This document shows, piece after piece, positions 1-11,200 of a stretch of DNA of 64,000 nt. The translations under genes and the position numbers were made by a program. Position 1 is the stretch's first letter. Each line of letters starts with the position of its first letter. The notes beneath the pieces are model-generated. The model had not been told where the DNA came from and searched no databases. It saw nothing but the letters and a program-made list of their open reading frames with translations. The stretch lies in assembly GCA_935421135.1 (NCBI GenBank), contig OW285194.1, positions 1 through 64,000 on the forward strand. The letters run 5' to 3'. This DNA comes from Bugulina stolonifera. Lineage: Eukaryota; Bryozoa; Gymnolaemata; Cheilostomatida; Bugulidae.

Positions 1-3000
1 CCCCCCCCCAACCCCAAACCCCCAAACCCCCAACCCCCCAAACCCCAAACCCCCAAACCCCAAACCCCAAACCCCAAACCCCACCCCCCCAAACCCCAAA
101 CCCCAACCCCCAAACCCCAAACCCCAAACCCCAAACCCCAAACCCCCAAACCCCAAACCCCAAAACCCAAACCCCAAACCCCAAACCCCCAAACCCAAAA
201 ACCCAACACCCCCCCCCCCAACCCCAAACCCCAAACCCCCCAACCCCAACCCCCAAACCCCAAACCCCAAACCCCAACCCCCAACCCCAAACCCCAAACC
301 CCCAACCCCAAACCCCAAACCCCAAACCCCAAACCCCAAACCCCAAACCCCAAACCCCAAACCCCAAACCCCAAACCCCAAACCCCAAACCCCAAACCCC
401 AAACCCCCAAGCCCCACATCCCCAAACCCCTGAACCCCCAAACCCCAAACCCCACCCCCCAAACCCCAAACCCCAAACCCCCAAACCCCAAACCCCCAAC
501 GCCCAAACCCCAAACCCCAAACCCCCAAACCCCAAACCCCAAACCCCCAACCCCCAACCCCCAACCCCCAACCCCCCAACCCAAAACCCCAACCCCCCAA
601 CCCAAACCCCCAAACCCCAAACCCCAACCCCAAACCCCACACCCCAAACCCCCAACCCCAACCCCCAACCCCCCCCAACCCCAAACCCCCAACCCCAAAC
701 CCCAAACCCCACACCCCCAACCCCCCCAAACCCCCCAAACCCCAAACCCCCAACCCCAAACCCCACCCCAACCCCAACCCCAAACCCCAAACCCCAACCC
801 CAAACCCCCCCCAACCCCCAACCCCCCACCACCCCAACCCCCAACCCCAACCCCCCCACCCCAAACCCCAAACCCCAAACCCCCAACCCCCCAACCCCAA
901 ACCCCAACCCCAAACCCCAAACCCCACACCCCCAACCCCAAACCCCCAAACCCCAAACCCCAACCCCCAAACCCCACCCAACCCCCAACCCCAAACCCCC
1001 AACCCCAAACCCCAAACCCCAAACCCCAAACCCCAACCCCACCCACCCCAAACCCCAAACCCCAAACCCCCAACCCCAAACCCCAACCCCAACCCCCAAC
1101 CCACCCCAACCCCAACCCCCAAACCCCAAACCCCAAACCCCAAACCCCAAACCCCAAACCCCAAACCCCAAACCCCAAACCCCAAACCCCAAACCCCAAA
1201 CCCCAAACCCCAAACCCCAAACCCCCAACCCCCCAACCCCCCAAACCCCAAACCCCAAACCCCAAACCCCCCAACCCCAAACCCCAAACCCCAAACCCCA
1301 AACCCCAAACCCCAACCCCCAAACCCCACACCCCAAACCCCAAACCCCAAACCCCCAAACCCCAACCCCCAAACCCCAAACCCCAAACCCCAAACCCCAA
1401 CCCCAAACCCCAAACCCCAAACCCCAAACCCCAAACCCCAAACCCCAAACCCCAAACCCCAAACCCCCAAACCCCAAACCCCAAAACCCCAACCCCAAAC
1501 CCAAAACACCAAAACCCCAACCCCCCCCCCCCCACCCCCAACCCCCAAACCCCCCACCCCCCAACACACAACCCCCAACCCCACACCCCCAACCCCACAC
1601 CCCAACCCCCCACCCCCCAAACCCCAAACCCCAACCCCCAACCCCACCCAACCCCCAACCCCAAACCCCAAACCCCAAACCCCACACCCCAACCCCAAAC
1701 CCCAAACCCCACCCCCAACCCCCAAACCCCAAACCCCAAACCCCCCAAACCCCAACCCCAAACCCCAACCCCACCCCCAACCCCAACCCCCCCCCAAACC
1801 CCCAAACCCCCAAACCCCAAACCCCAAACCCCACACCCCAACCCCAAACCCCAAACCCCAACCCCCAACCCCAAAACCCCAACCCCCAAACCCCAAACCC
1901 CCAACCCCCAAACCCCAACCCCCACACCCCAAACCCCAACCCCCAAACCCCACACCCCCAACCCCCACCCCCCACCCCCCACCCCCCCACCCCACCCCAA
2001 CCCCCAACCCCAACCCCAACCCCCAAACCCCCACCCCCCCCAACCCCCAAACCCCAAACCCCAAACCCCAACCCCCAAACCCCAACCCCAAACCCCAAAC
2101 CCCCCACCCCCCAACCCCAAACCCCACACCCCCAACCCCCAACCCCAAACCCCCAAACCCCCAACCCCAAACCCCAAACCCCAACCCCCAAACCCCAACC
2201 CCCCCAAACCCCAAACCCCCAACCCCCCAAACCCCCAAACCCCAACCCCCAACCCCACCCCCAACCCCAAACCCCAAACCCCCCAAACCCCCCACCCCCC
2301 AAACCCCACCCCCCCCAAACCCCCAAACCCCAACCCCCAACCCCAAACCCCACACCCCCAAACCCCAACCCCAACCCCAACCCCCAACCCCAACCCCAAA
2401 CCCCAAACCCCAAACCCCCAACCCCAACCCCAACAACCCCAACCCCACCCTAACCCCAACAACCCCAACCCCCAACCCCAACCCCCAACCCCAAACCCCC
2501 CCCAACCCCACCCCAACCCCAAACCCCCCCAACCCCAACCCCAACCCCCCCCCAAACCCCAACCCCCCCCAACCCCACCCCAAACCCCAAACCCCAAACC
2601 CCCCCAACCCCCCCAAACCCCAAACCCCAACCCCAACCCCCACCCCCCAAACCCCAAACCCCAAACCCCAAACCCCAAACCCCAAACCCCAACCCCCCAA
2701 CCCCAAACCCCAAACCCCAAACCCCAAACCCCAAACCCCAAACCCCAAACCCCCAAACCCCACCCCCCCACCCCAAACCCCCAAACCCCAACCCACCCCA
2801 AACCCCCAAACCCCCAACCCCCAACCCCAAACCCCAAACCCCAAACCCCACACCCCACACCCCCCCCCCCCAACCCCCCACCCCCCACCCCAACCCCCAA
2901 ACCCCACACCCCAAACCCCAAACCCCAAACCCCACACCCCCAAACCCCACCCCCCCCACCCCCCACCCCCCACCCCCACCCCCAAACCACACACCCCAAA

Positions 3001-3620
3001 CCCCAAACCCCAAACCCCAAACCCCAACCCCCAAACCCCAACCCCCAAACCCCAACCCCCAACCCCCACACCCCAAACCCCAACCCCAACCCCAAACCCC
3101 AAACCCCACCCCAACCCCAACCCCCAACCCCAAACCCCAACCCCCAACCCCAAACCCCAAACCCCACCCCACCCCCAAACCCCAAACCCCCAACCCCAAA
3201 CCCCAAACCCCAAACCCCAAACCCCAACCCCCAAACCCCACCCCAACCCCCAAACCCCACCCCAACCCCAAAACCCCCAACCCCAAACCCCCAACCCCCA
3301 ACCCCAAACCCCAACCCCCAAACCCCAAACCCCAAACCCCAACCCCAACCCCAAACCCCCCCAACCCCCAAACCCCAAACCCCCCAACCCCAACCCCCAA
3401 CCCCCAAACCCCAAACCCCAAACCCCAAACCCCCAAACCCCAAAACCCCAAACCCCAACCCCAACCAACCCCAAACCCCAACCCCAAACCCCAAACCCCC
3501 AAACCCCAAACCCCAAACCCCCCAAACCCCAAACCCCAACCACCCCCAAACCCCAAACCCCAAACCCCCAAACCCCAAACCCCAAACCCCCAAACCCCAA
3601 ACCCCAACCCCAACCCCAAA
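1..3620. repeat. Degenerate CCCCAAA (TTTGGGG) tandem array, outer part
   Basis: Tandem 7-bp units CCCCAAA with many variants, mostly differences in C-run length (C4 to C12) plus CCCCAA, CCCACA and CCCCAAAA forms. The G-rich strand is the minus strand, with its 3' end toward position 1, which is the orientation a chromosome-end repeat would have at a left end. C-run variation is heaviest in the first ~3 kb; this could be real degeneration or homopolymer error at a contig edge. No genes are present. The unit resembles telomeric G-strands in form, but it is not the TTAGGG repeat usual in animals, so I call it telomere-like only. Confidence 0.9.
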
Positions 3621-4455
3621 CCCCAAACCCCAAACCCCAAACCCCAAACCCCAAACCCCAAACCCCAACCCCAAACCCCAAACCCAAACCCCAAACCCCA
3701 AACCCCAAACCCCAAACCCCAAACCCCAAACCCCAAACCCCAAACCCCAAACCCCAAACCCCAAACCCAAACCCCCAAACCCCAAACCCCAAACCCCAAA
3801 CCCCAAACCCCAAACCCCAAACCCCAAACCCCAAACCCCAAACCCCAAACCCCAAACCCCAAACCCCAAACCCCAAACCCCAAACCCCAAACCCCAAACC
3901 CCAAACCCCAAACCCCAAACCCCAAACCCCAAACCCCAAACCCCAAACCCCAAACCCCAAACCCCAAACCCCAAACCCCCAAACCCCAAACCCCAAACCC
4001 CAAACCCCAAACCCCAAACCCCAAACCCCAAACCCCAAACCCCAAACCCCAAACCCCAAACCCCAAACCCCAAACCCCAAACCCCAAACCCCAAACCCCA
4101 AACCCCAAACCCCAAACCCCAAACCCCAAACCCCAAACCCCAAACCCCAAACCCCAAACCCCAAACCCCAAACCCCAAACCCCAAACCCCAAACCCCAAA
4201 CCCCAAACCCCAAACCCCAAACCCCAAACCCCAAACCCCAAACCCCAAACCCCAAACCCCAAACCCCAAACCCCAAACCCCAAACCCCAAACCCCAAACC
4301 CCAGTCCCCAAACCCCAAACCCCAAACCCCAAACCCCAAACCCCAAACCCCAAACCCCAAACCCCAAACCCCAAACCCCAGACCCCAAACCCCAAACCCC
4401 AAACCCCAAACCCCAAACCCCAAACCCCAAACCCCAAACCCCAAACCCCAAACCC
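3621..4455. repeat. Homogeneous CCCCAAA tandem array, inner part
   Basis: Almost perfect head-to-tail CCCCAAA units with only isolated changes (CCCAAA near 3685 and 3770, a CAGTCCCC near 4302, a CAGACCCC near 4379). The minus strand is G4T3, so runs of four G separated by T3 could form G-quadruplexes. The 7-bp unit has no stop codon in one minus-strand frame, which gives a long open frame of Gly/Val/Trp/Leu/Phe; this is a by-product of the repeat. Confidence 0.92.
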
Positions 4456-4674
4456 CAGACCCCAGACCCCAGACCCCAGACCCGAGACCCCAGACCCCAG
4501 ACCCCAGACCCCAGACCCGAGACCCCAGACCCCAGACCCGAGACCCCAGACCCCAGACCCCAGACCCCAGACCCGAGACCCCAGACCCCAGACCCGAGAC
4601 CCCAGACCCCAGACCCCAGACCCCAGACCCCAGACCCCAGACCCCAGACCCCAGACCCCAGACCCCAAACCCGA
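4456..4674. repeat. Transition zone of CAGACCC / GAGACCC units
   Basis: The 7-bp period continues but the unit changes to CAGACCC and GAGACCC variants before joining the satellite at the words CCCGAATATAATCTC. In intact satellite monomers those same words are preceded by GCACAGATA. The junction therefore falls inside a monomer, at a spot whose own sequence (CAGATACCCGA) resembles the transition units. Confidence 0.85.
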
Positions 4675-6766
4675 ATATAATCTCACATATTATAAGACAA
4701 TATACATGTAAATAGCAGGAAACAACCACTGTAACACTACAACATCTTTGAGCAGTCATATTAACAGGTTGGTTTTGCTTTGTTAACACAACATGGAACA
4801 ATTCACGCATCTATTACCTCCCTATGCTGCAGGAATGATTTCACCTCCATCTAATCCTCCTCTCTCACTAGAAGGACACAGATGTTTCTAGTCATACTCA
4901 GCTCGCTCTCTGGGGATTGACTTTCACTACCAGCTGTGTTTATCCACTGGTGGGCAGAAATGCTTTAGTCTATAGATGAGCTCAAGCAAGCTAAAACAAG
5001 TAGGACAAGCCATTTATAATACACACTGTAAATGTCCTAACAATCGTAATATCTGCACAGATACCCGAATAAAATCTCACATATTATATGAAAATATAAA
5101 TAGCAGGAAATAACCACTGTAACACTACAACATCTTTGAGCAGTCATATTAACAGGTTGGTTTTGTTTTATTAACATAATATGGAGCAATTCATGCATCT
5201 ATTACCTCCCTATGCTGCAGGAATGATTGCACCTGCATCTAATCCTCCTCTCTCACTAGAAGAACACAAATGTTTCTAGTCATACTCAGCTCGCTCTCTG
5301 GTGATTGACTTTTATTACCAGCTGTGTTTATCCTCTGGTGGGTAGAAATGATTCAGTCTATAGATGAGCTCAAGCAAGCTGAAACAGTTAGGACAGGCTA
5401 TTTATCATATATACACAGTATATGTACTAACAATCCTAAGATCTGCACAAATGCCCGAATATAATCTCACATATTATATGACAATAGAGATGGCAGTGAA
5501 TAATCACTGTAGCACTGCAATATCTTTAAGTAGTCATGTTAAACTGGTTGGTTTTATTTTACTAACATAATTATAGAACAATTCATGAATCTATTACCTC
5601 CCTAAGAAATAGGAATGAAAACCTCCTCCATCAACTCCTATTCTCTCACTGGAAGGACACAGAGTTTTCCAATCATTCTTAGCTCGCTCTCTGGTGATTG
5701 ACTTTTACTACCAGCTGTGTTTATCCTCTGGTGGGCAGAAATGATTCAGTCTATAGATGAGCTCAAGCAAGCTACAACAGGTAGGACAAGCTATTTATAA
5801 TATACACTGTACATGTACTGACTAACAATCATAAGATCTGCACAGATACCCGAATATAATCTCACATATTATAAGACAATATACATGTAAATAGCAGGAA
5901 ACAACCACTGTAACACTACAACATCTTTGAGCAGTCATATTAACAGGTCGGTTTTGTTTTGGTTAACACAACATGGAACAATTCATGCATCTATTACCTC
6001 CCTATGCTGCAGGAATGATTTCACCTCCATCTAATCCTCCTCTCTCACTAGAAGGACACAGATGTTTCTAGTCATACTCAGCTCGCTCTCTGGGGATTGA
6101 CTTTCACTACCAGCTGTGTTTATCCACTGGTGGGCAGAAATGATTCAGTCTACAGATGAGCTCAAGCAAGCTAAAACAGGTAGGACAAGCTATTTATAAT
6201 ATACACTGTGCATGTACTAACAATCAGAAGATCTGCACAGATACCCGAATATAACCTCACATTTTGTATGACAATATAAATAGCAGTAAATAACCACTGT
6301 AACACTACAATATCTTCGAGCAGTCATGTTAAACTGGTTGGTTTCATTGTACTAACATAATATAGAACAGTTCATGCATCTACATGTATTACCTCACTAC
6401 GCCGGAGGAATGACAACCACCTCCATCCAAACTCCCACCCTCTCACTAGAAGCACACAGACGTTTCCAGTCATACTCAGCTCGCTCTCTGGTGATTAACT
6501 TTTACTAGCAGCTGTGTTTATCCTCTGGTGGGCAGAAATGATTCAGTCTATAAATGAGCTCAAGCAAGCTAAAACAGGTAGGACAAGTTATTTATAATAT
6601 ACATGTACACTGTACATGTACTAACAATCATAAGATTTGCATAGATACCCGAATATAATCTCACATATTATATGACAATATAAATAGCAGTAAATAACCA
6701 CTGTAACACTACAAAATCTTTGAGCAGTCATGTTAACGGGTTGGTTTTGTTTTATTAACATAATAT
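4675..6766. repeat. ~390-400-bp satellite, first block
   Basis: Five-plus tandem monomers. Landmarks recur in fixed order: GATGAGCTCAAGCAAGCT, a TGTACATGTAC palindrome, AGATCTGCACAGATACCCGAA, CAGTCATATTAAC, GGTTGGTTTT, ATTCATGCATCTATTACC, CTCACTAGAAG, and CAGCTGTGTTTATCCTCTGG. Monomer starts near 4976, 5365, 5756, 6154 and 6555 give a period of about 390-400 bp. Short open frames (65-73 aa) recur at the same phase and carry indels and stops; I do not regard them as genes. No known transposon signature is seen inside the monomer. Confidence 0.92.
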
Positions 6767-6975
6767 CACTGGCCCAGGGCTCAAATGTGCCAAGTGGACA
6801 AATTCTGATTTTGAGGAATTTACATTTGAAGTTCAGATAGCTGTAGCTTTATTGTTTTTAGATGTAATTGTCCAGTACTTACAATATTTACACATTATAA
6901 CTATGTAATTATTTATATATGGTTATTGTTTGAAATCCCCATTGTCATAGATTAACAAAGGATTAACAAATCTGT

Positions 6976-7029
6976 GATGGCACATTTGTTCACTGAATTG
7001 TTGTGAATTCAGAGAACAAATGTGCCATC
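6976..7029. other. Near-perfect 24-bp inverted repeat (hairpin)
   Basis: Arms 6976-6999 and 7006-7029 pair with one mismatch around a 6-base loop. Both arms contain the GGCACATTTG motif that also forms the ends of the surrounding element, as if the terminal sequence had been copied internally in palindromic form. Confidence 0.75.
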
Positions 7030-7120
7030 TGGCTTGTCCTTATATAACATTAGTGACTATAGTAAGGGTTGCACAAAGAAATTCAACACAATTTTCAGCC
7101 AGTGGATCAAGCTTGATGAT

Positions 7121-7272
7121 GTAATATGATATAAATCACTATAATATAATATGATATAGTATCATATAATATAATATAACATAATATAATATAATATAAT
7201 ATAATAATTAGTAGCCTATAATACAATATAATATACACTGTACTACTAATAATATAATATATTATAATATTC
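7121..7272. repeat. ATAAT-type AT microsatellite
   Basis: An irregular run of ATAAT/ATATA words inside the 6767-8278 insertion. Low-complexity sequence with no coding potential. Confidence 0.8.
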
Positions 7273-8278
7273 GTGAAACTTAAGACAATAATTATGAGAT
7301 TATAGATCCATGCCTAACAACTTTATTAGACTATAATATACATGTACACTACATTATATCATTTCTAGTACCATAATACTACGTATTATAATATTATGTT
7401 ATGTTATATTATAGAATGTAAATGCAATACGCGTAATACAATAATGTAATATACAAGTAATGTATTATTTTTATTATTATGTTATGTGCATAATATATAT
7501 ACTATTATAATAGCCTACATGGAGACAGTGCATATCCTACATAGTTTTGGTGGATGTACCCTAGAATGTCATTAGAGCTTACTTTTTAAACATGTTCCAC
7601 AGGTCTGGCATTTTCTCACTGCAAAGTTCAGTGGTTGAGGTTTTACTAAGGCAGGTCACAAGTTAATAATGATTTGACTATCTCATTCAATGGGGCTATT
7701 TTAGCGAAACTCTCGCAAGAGGTTCTTTCTTCTTTATATATTTGATCAAGTTCTAGCATTGGGATGCCAGAAATACTTTGGTATTTCGTTTGTGATAGGT
7801 TGTGAGATAAATCATAGTATTATTTATGTTTAGTATAATATCTGTACATACAGTCATGTATTTACCAAATGAACAAGAAGGCAATAACACAATTACTAAA
7901 TTGAGTGTTGACAAAAACTCGATTTTACGTTAGCCTCCTATGATGTGGTATAAAACCTAGTTATCGCTGCAAATGCCGCTGATGAGTCTATATCTACTGT
8001 AAATATTGTTTATAGGGCTAAATATATAGCTAATACTTGATTTAGGTATGCATAGACTGAGGAAATATATAGAACAACCATGAAACTTGCCAGTTGGCAC
8101 AATTGAGCTCTGTGTTTACGCAGTGGCAAATCCCAGATGGCACAAATGTGTCACTCAAATAATGAGATCAAGTGGGCAGAATTTTTTCATTTTTGAGTTT
8201 TGGATAGAACAAGCATCTCAAAGTGACCTGAGCATTAAAAATCAATTTTTTTGGAAATGACCATTTGGCACATTTGAG

Positions 8279-11200
8279 AATAGTTCATGCATCTATTACC
8301 TCCCTACGCCGTAGGAATGACGGCCACCTCCATCCAAACTCCTACCCTCTCACTAGAAGCACACAGACGTTTCCAGTCATACTCAGCTCGCTCTCTGGTG
8401 ATTAACTTTTACTAGCAGCTGTGTTTATCCTCTGGTGGGCAGAAATGATTCAGTCTATAGATGAGCTCAAGCAAGCTGAAACAGGTAGGACAAGCTATTT
8501 ATAATATACACTGTACATGTACTAACAATCATAAGATCTGCACAGATACCGGAATATAATCTCACATATCATAAGACAATATAAATAGCAGGAAACAACC
8601 ACTGTAACACTACAACATCGTTGAGCAGTCATATTAACAGGTTGGTTTTGTTTTATTAACATAATTATGGAGCAATTCACGCATCTATTACCTCCCTACG
8701 CTGCAGGAATTATTTCACCTCCATCTAATCGTCCTCTCTCACTAGAAGAACACAAATGTTTCTAGTCATACTCAGCTCGCTCTCTGGTGATTGACTTTGA
8801 CTACCAGCTGTGTTTATCCTCTGGTGGGTAGAAATGATTCAGTCTATAGATGAGCTCAAGCAAGCTGAAACAGTTAGGACAGGCTATTTATCATATATAC
8901 ACAGTACATGTACTAACAATCCTAAGATCTGCACAATTGCCCGAATATAATCTTACATTTTGTATGAGAATATAAATAGCAGTAAATAACCACTGTAACA
9001 CTACAATATCTTCGAGCAGTCATGTTAAACTGGTTGGTTTTATTTTACTAACATAATTATAGAACAATTCATGAATCTATTACCTCCCTAAGCCATAAGA
9101 ATGAAAGACTCCTCCATCAACTCCTATTCTCTCACTTGAAGGACTCAGAGTTTTCCAATCATTCTTAGCTCGCTCTCTGGTGATTAACTTTTACTAGCAG
9201 CTGTGTGTATCCTCTGGTGGGCAGAAATGATTCTGTCTATAGATGAGCTCAAGCAATCTAAAACAGTTAGGACAAGCTATTTATCATATATACACAGTAC
9301 ATGTACTAACAATCCTAAGATCTGCACAGATACCCGAATATATTCTCACATATTATATGACAATAGAGGTGGCAGTAAATAATCACTGTAGCACTGCAAT
9401 ATTTTTGGTAGTCATGTTAAACTGGTTGGTTTCATTGGACTAACATAATATCGAACAGTTCATGCATCTATTACCTCCCCACGCCGTAGGAATGACAACC
9501 ACCTCCATCCAAACTCCTACCCTCTCACTAGAAAGACACAGACATTTCCAGTCATACTCAGTTCGCGCTCTGGTGATTAACTTTTACTCGCAGCTGTGTT
9601 TATCCTCTGGTGGGCAGAAATGATTCAGTGTATGGATGAGCTCAAGCAAGCTAAAACAGGTAGGACAAGTTATTTATAAAATACACTGTACATGTACTAA
9701 CAATCATAAGATCTGCACAGATACCCGAATATAATCTCACATTTTCTATGACAATATAAATAGCAGTAAATAACCACTGTAACACAACAATATCTTCGAG
9801 CAGTCATGTTAAACTGGTTGGTTTCATTGTACTAACATAATATTATAAAACATTTCATGCATCTATTACCTCCTTATGCCGTAGGAATGACAACCACCTC
9901 CATCAAAACTCCTACCCTCTCACTAGAAGCACACAGACGTTTCCAGTCATACTCAGCTCGCTTTCTGGTGATTGACTTTTACTACAAGCTGTGTTTATCC
10001 TCTGGTGGGTAGAAATGATTCAGTTTATAGAAGAGCTCAAGCAAGCTGAAACAGTTAGAACAAGCTGTTTATCATATAATTATACACAGTACATGTACTA
10101 ACAATCCTAAGATCTGCACAAATGCCCGAATATAATCTCACATATTATATGACAATACAGATGGTAGTGAATAATCACTGTAGCACTGCAATATCTTTAA
10201 GTAGTCATGTTAAACTGGTTGGTTTTAGTTTACTAACATAATTATAGAGCAATTCATGAATCTATTACCTCCCTAAGCCATAGGAATGAAAGCCTCCTCC
10301 ATCAACTCCTATTCTCTCACTTGAAGGACACAGCGTTTTCCAATCATTCTTAGCTCGCTCTCTGGTGATTGACTTTTACTACCAGCTGTGTTTATCCTCT
10401 GATGGGCAGAAATGATTCAGTCTATAATAGATGAGCTCAAGCAAGCTGAAACAGTTAGGACAAGCTATTGATAATATATACACAGTAGATGTACTAACAA
10501 TCCTAAGATCTGCACAGATACCCGAATGTAATCTCACATATTATATGAAAATATAAATAGCAGGAAATAACCACTGTAACACTACAACATCTTTGAGCAG
10601 TCATATTAGCAGGTTGGTTTTGTTTTATTAACATAATATGGAACAATTCATGCATCTATTACCTCCCTATGCTGCAGGAATGATTGCACCTGCATTTAAT
10701 CATCCTCTCTCACTAGAAGGACACAGATGTTTCTAGCCATACTCAGCGCGCTCTCTGGTGATTGACTTTTACTACCGGCGGCGTTTACCCTCTGGTGGGC
10801 AGAAATGATTCAGTCTATAGATGAGCTCAAGCAAGCTGAAACAGTTCGGACAAGCCATTGATAATATGTACGCAGTACATGTACTAACAATCATATGATC
10901 TGCACAGATACCCGAATATAACCTAACATTTTGTATGACAAAATAAATAGCAGTGAATAACCACTGTAACACTACAATATCTTCGAGCAGTCATGTTAAA
11001 CTGGTTGGTTTCATTGTACTAACATAATATAGAACAGTTCATGCATCTATTACCTCCCTACGCCGTAGGAATGACAACCACCTCCATCCAAACTCCTACC
11101 CTCTCACTAGAAGCACACAGACGTTTCCAGTCATACTCAGCTCGCTCTCTGGTGATTGACTTTTACTAGCAGCTGTGGTTATCCTCTGGTGGGCAGAAAT

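Larger units (their letters stand above)
6767..8278. mobile_element. Satellite interruption with short inverted ends, possible non-autonomous DNA transposon
   Basis: A ~1.5-kb AT-rich stretch splits one satellite monomer between ...AACATAATAT and AATAGTTCATGC. Near its left end is CTCAAATGTGCCAA (6780-6793) and at its right end the exact inverse TTGGCACATTTGAG (8265-8278). The core motif GGCACATTTG or its inverse recurs inside (about 6979, 7018, near 8094 and 8138). There is no coding ORF. The leftmost bases CACTGGCCCAGGG lie outside the inverted match, and I cannot find a clean target duplication, so the superfamily is open; CAGGG-type ends are seen in hAT elements but that is weak. Confidence 0.55.

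Noticed and set aside
2450..4810. 786-codon open frame on the minus strand rich in Gly, Val, Trp, Leu and Phe
   Set aside because: It is the 7-bp TTTGGGG repeat read in a stop-free frame; it changes with every C-run variant and has no non-repeat domain.
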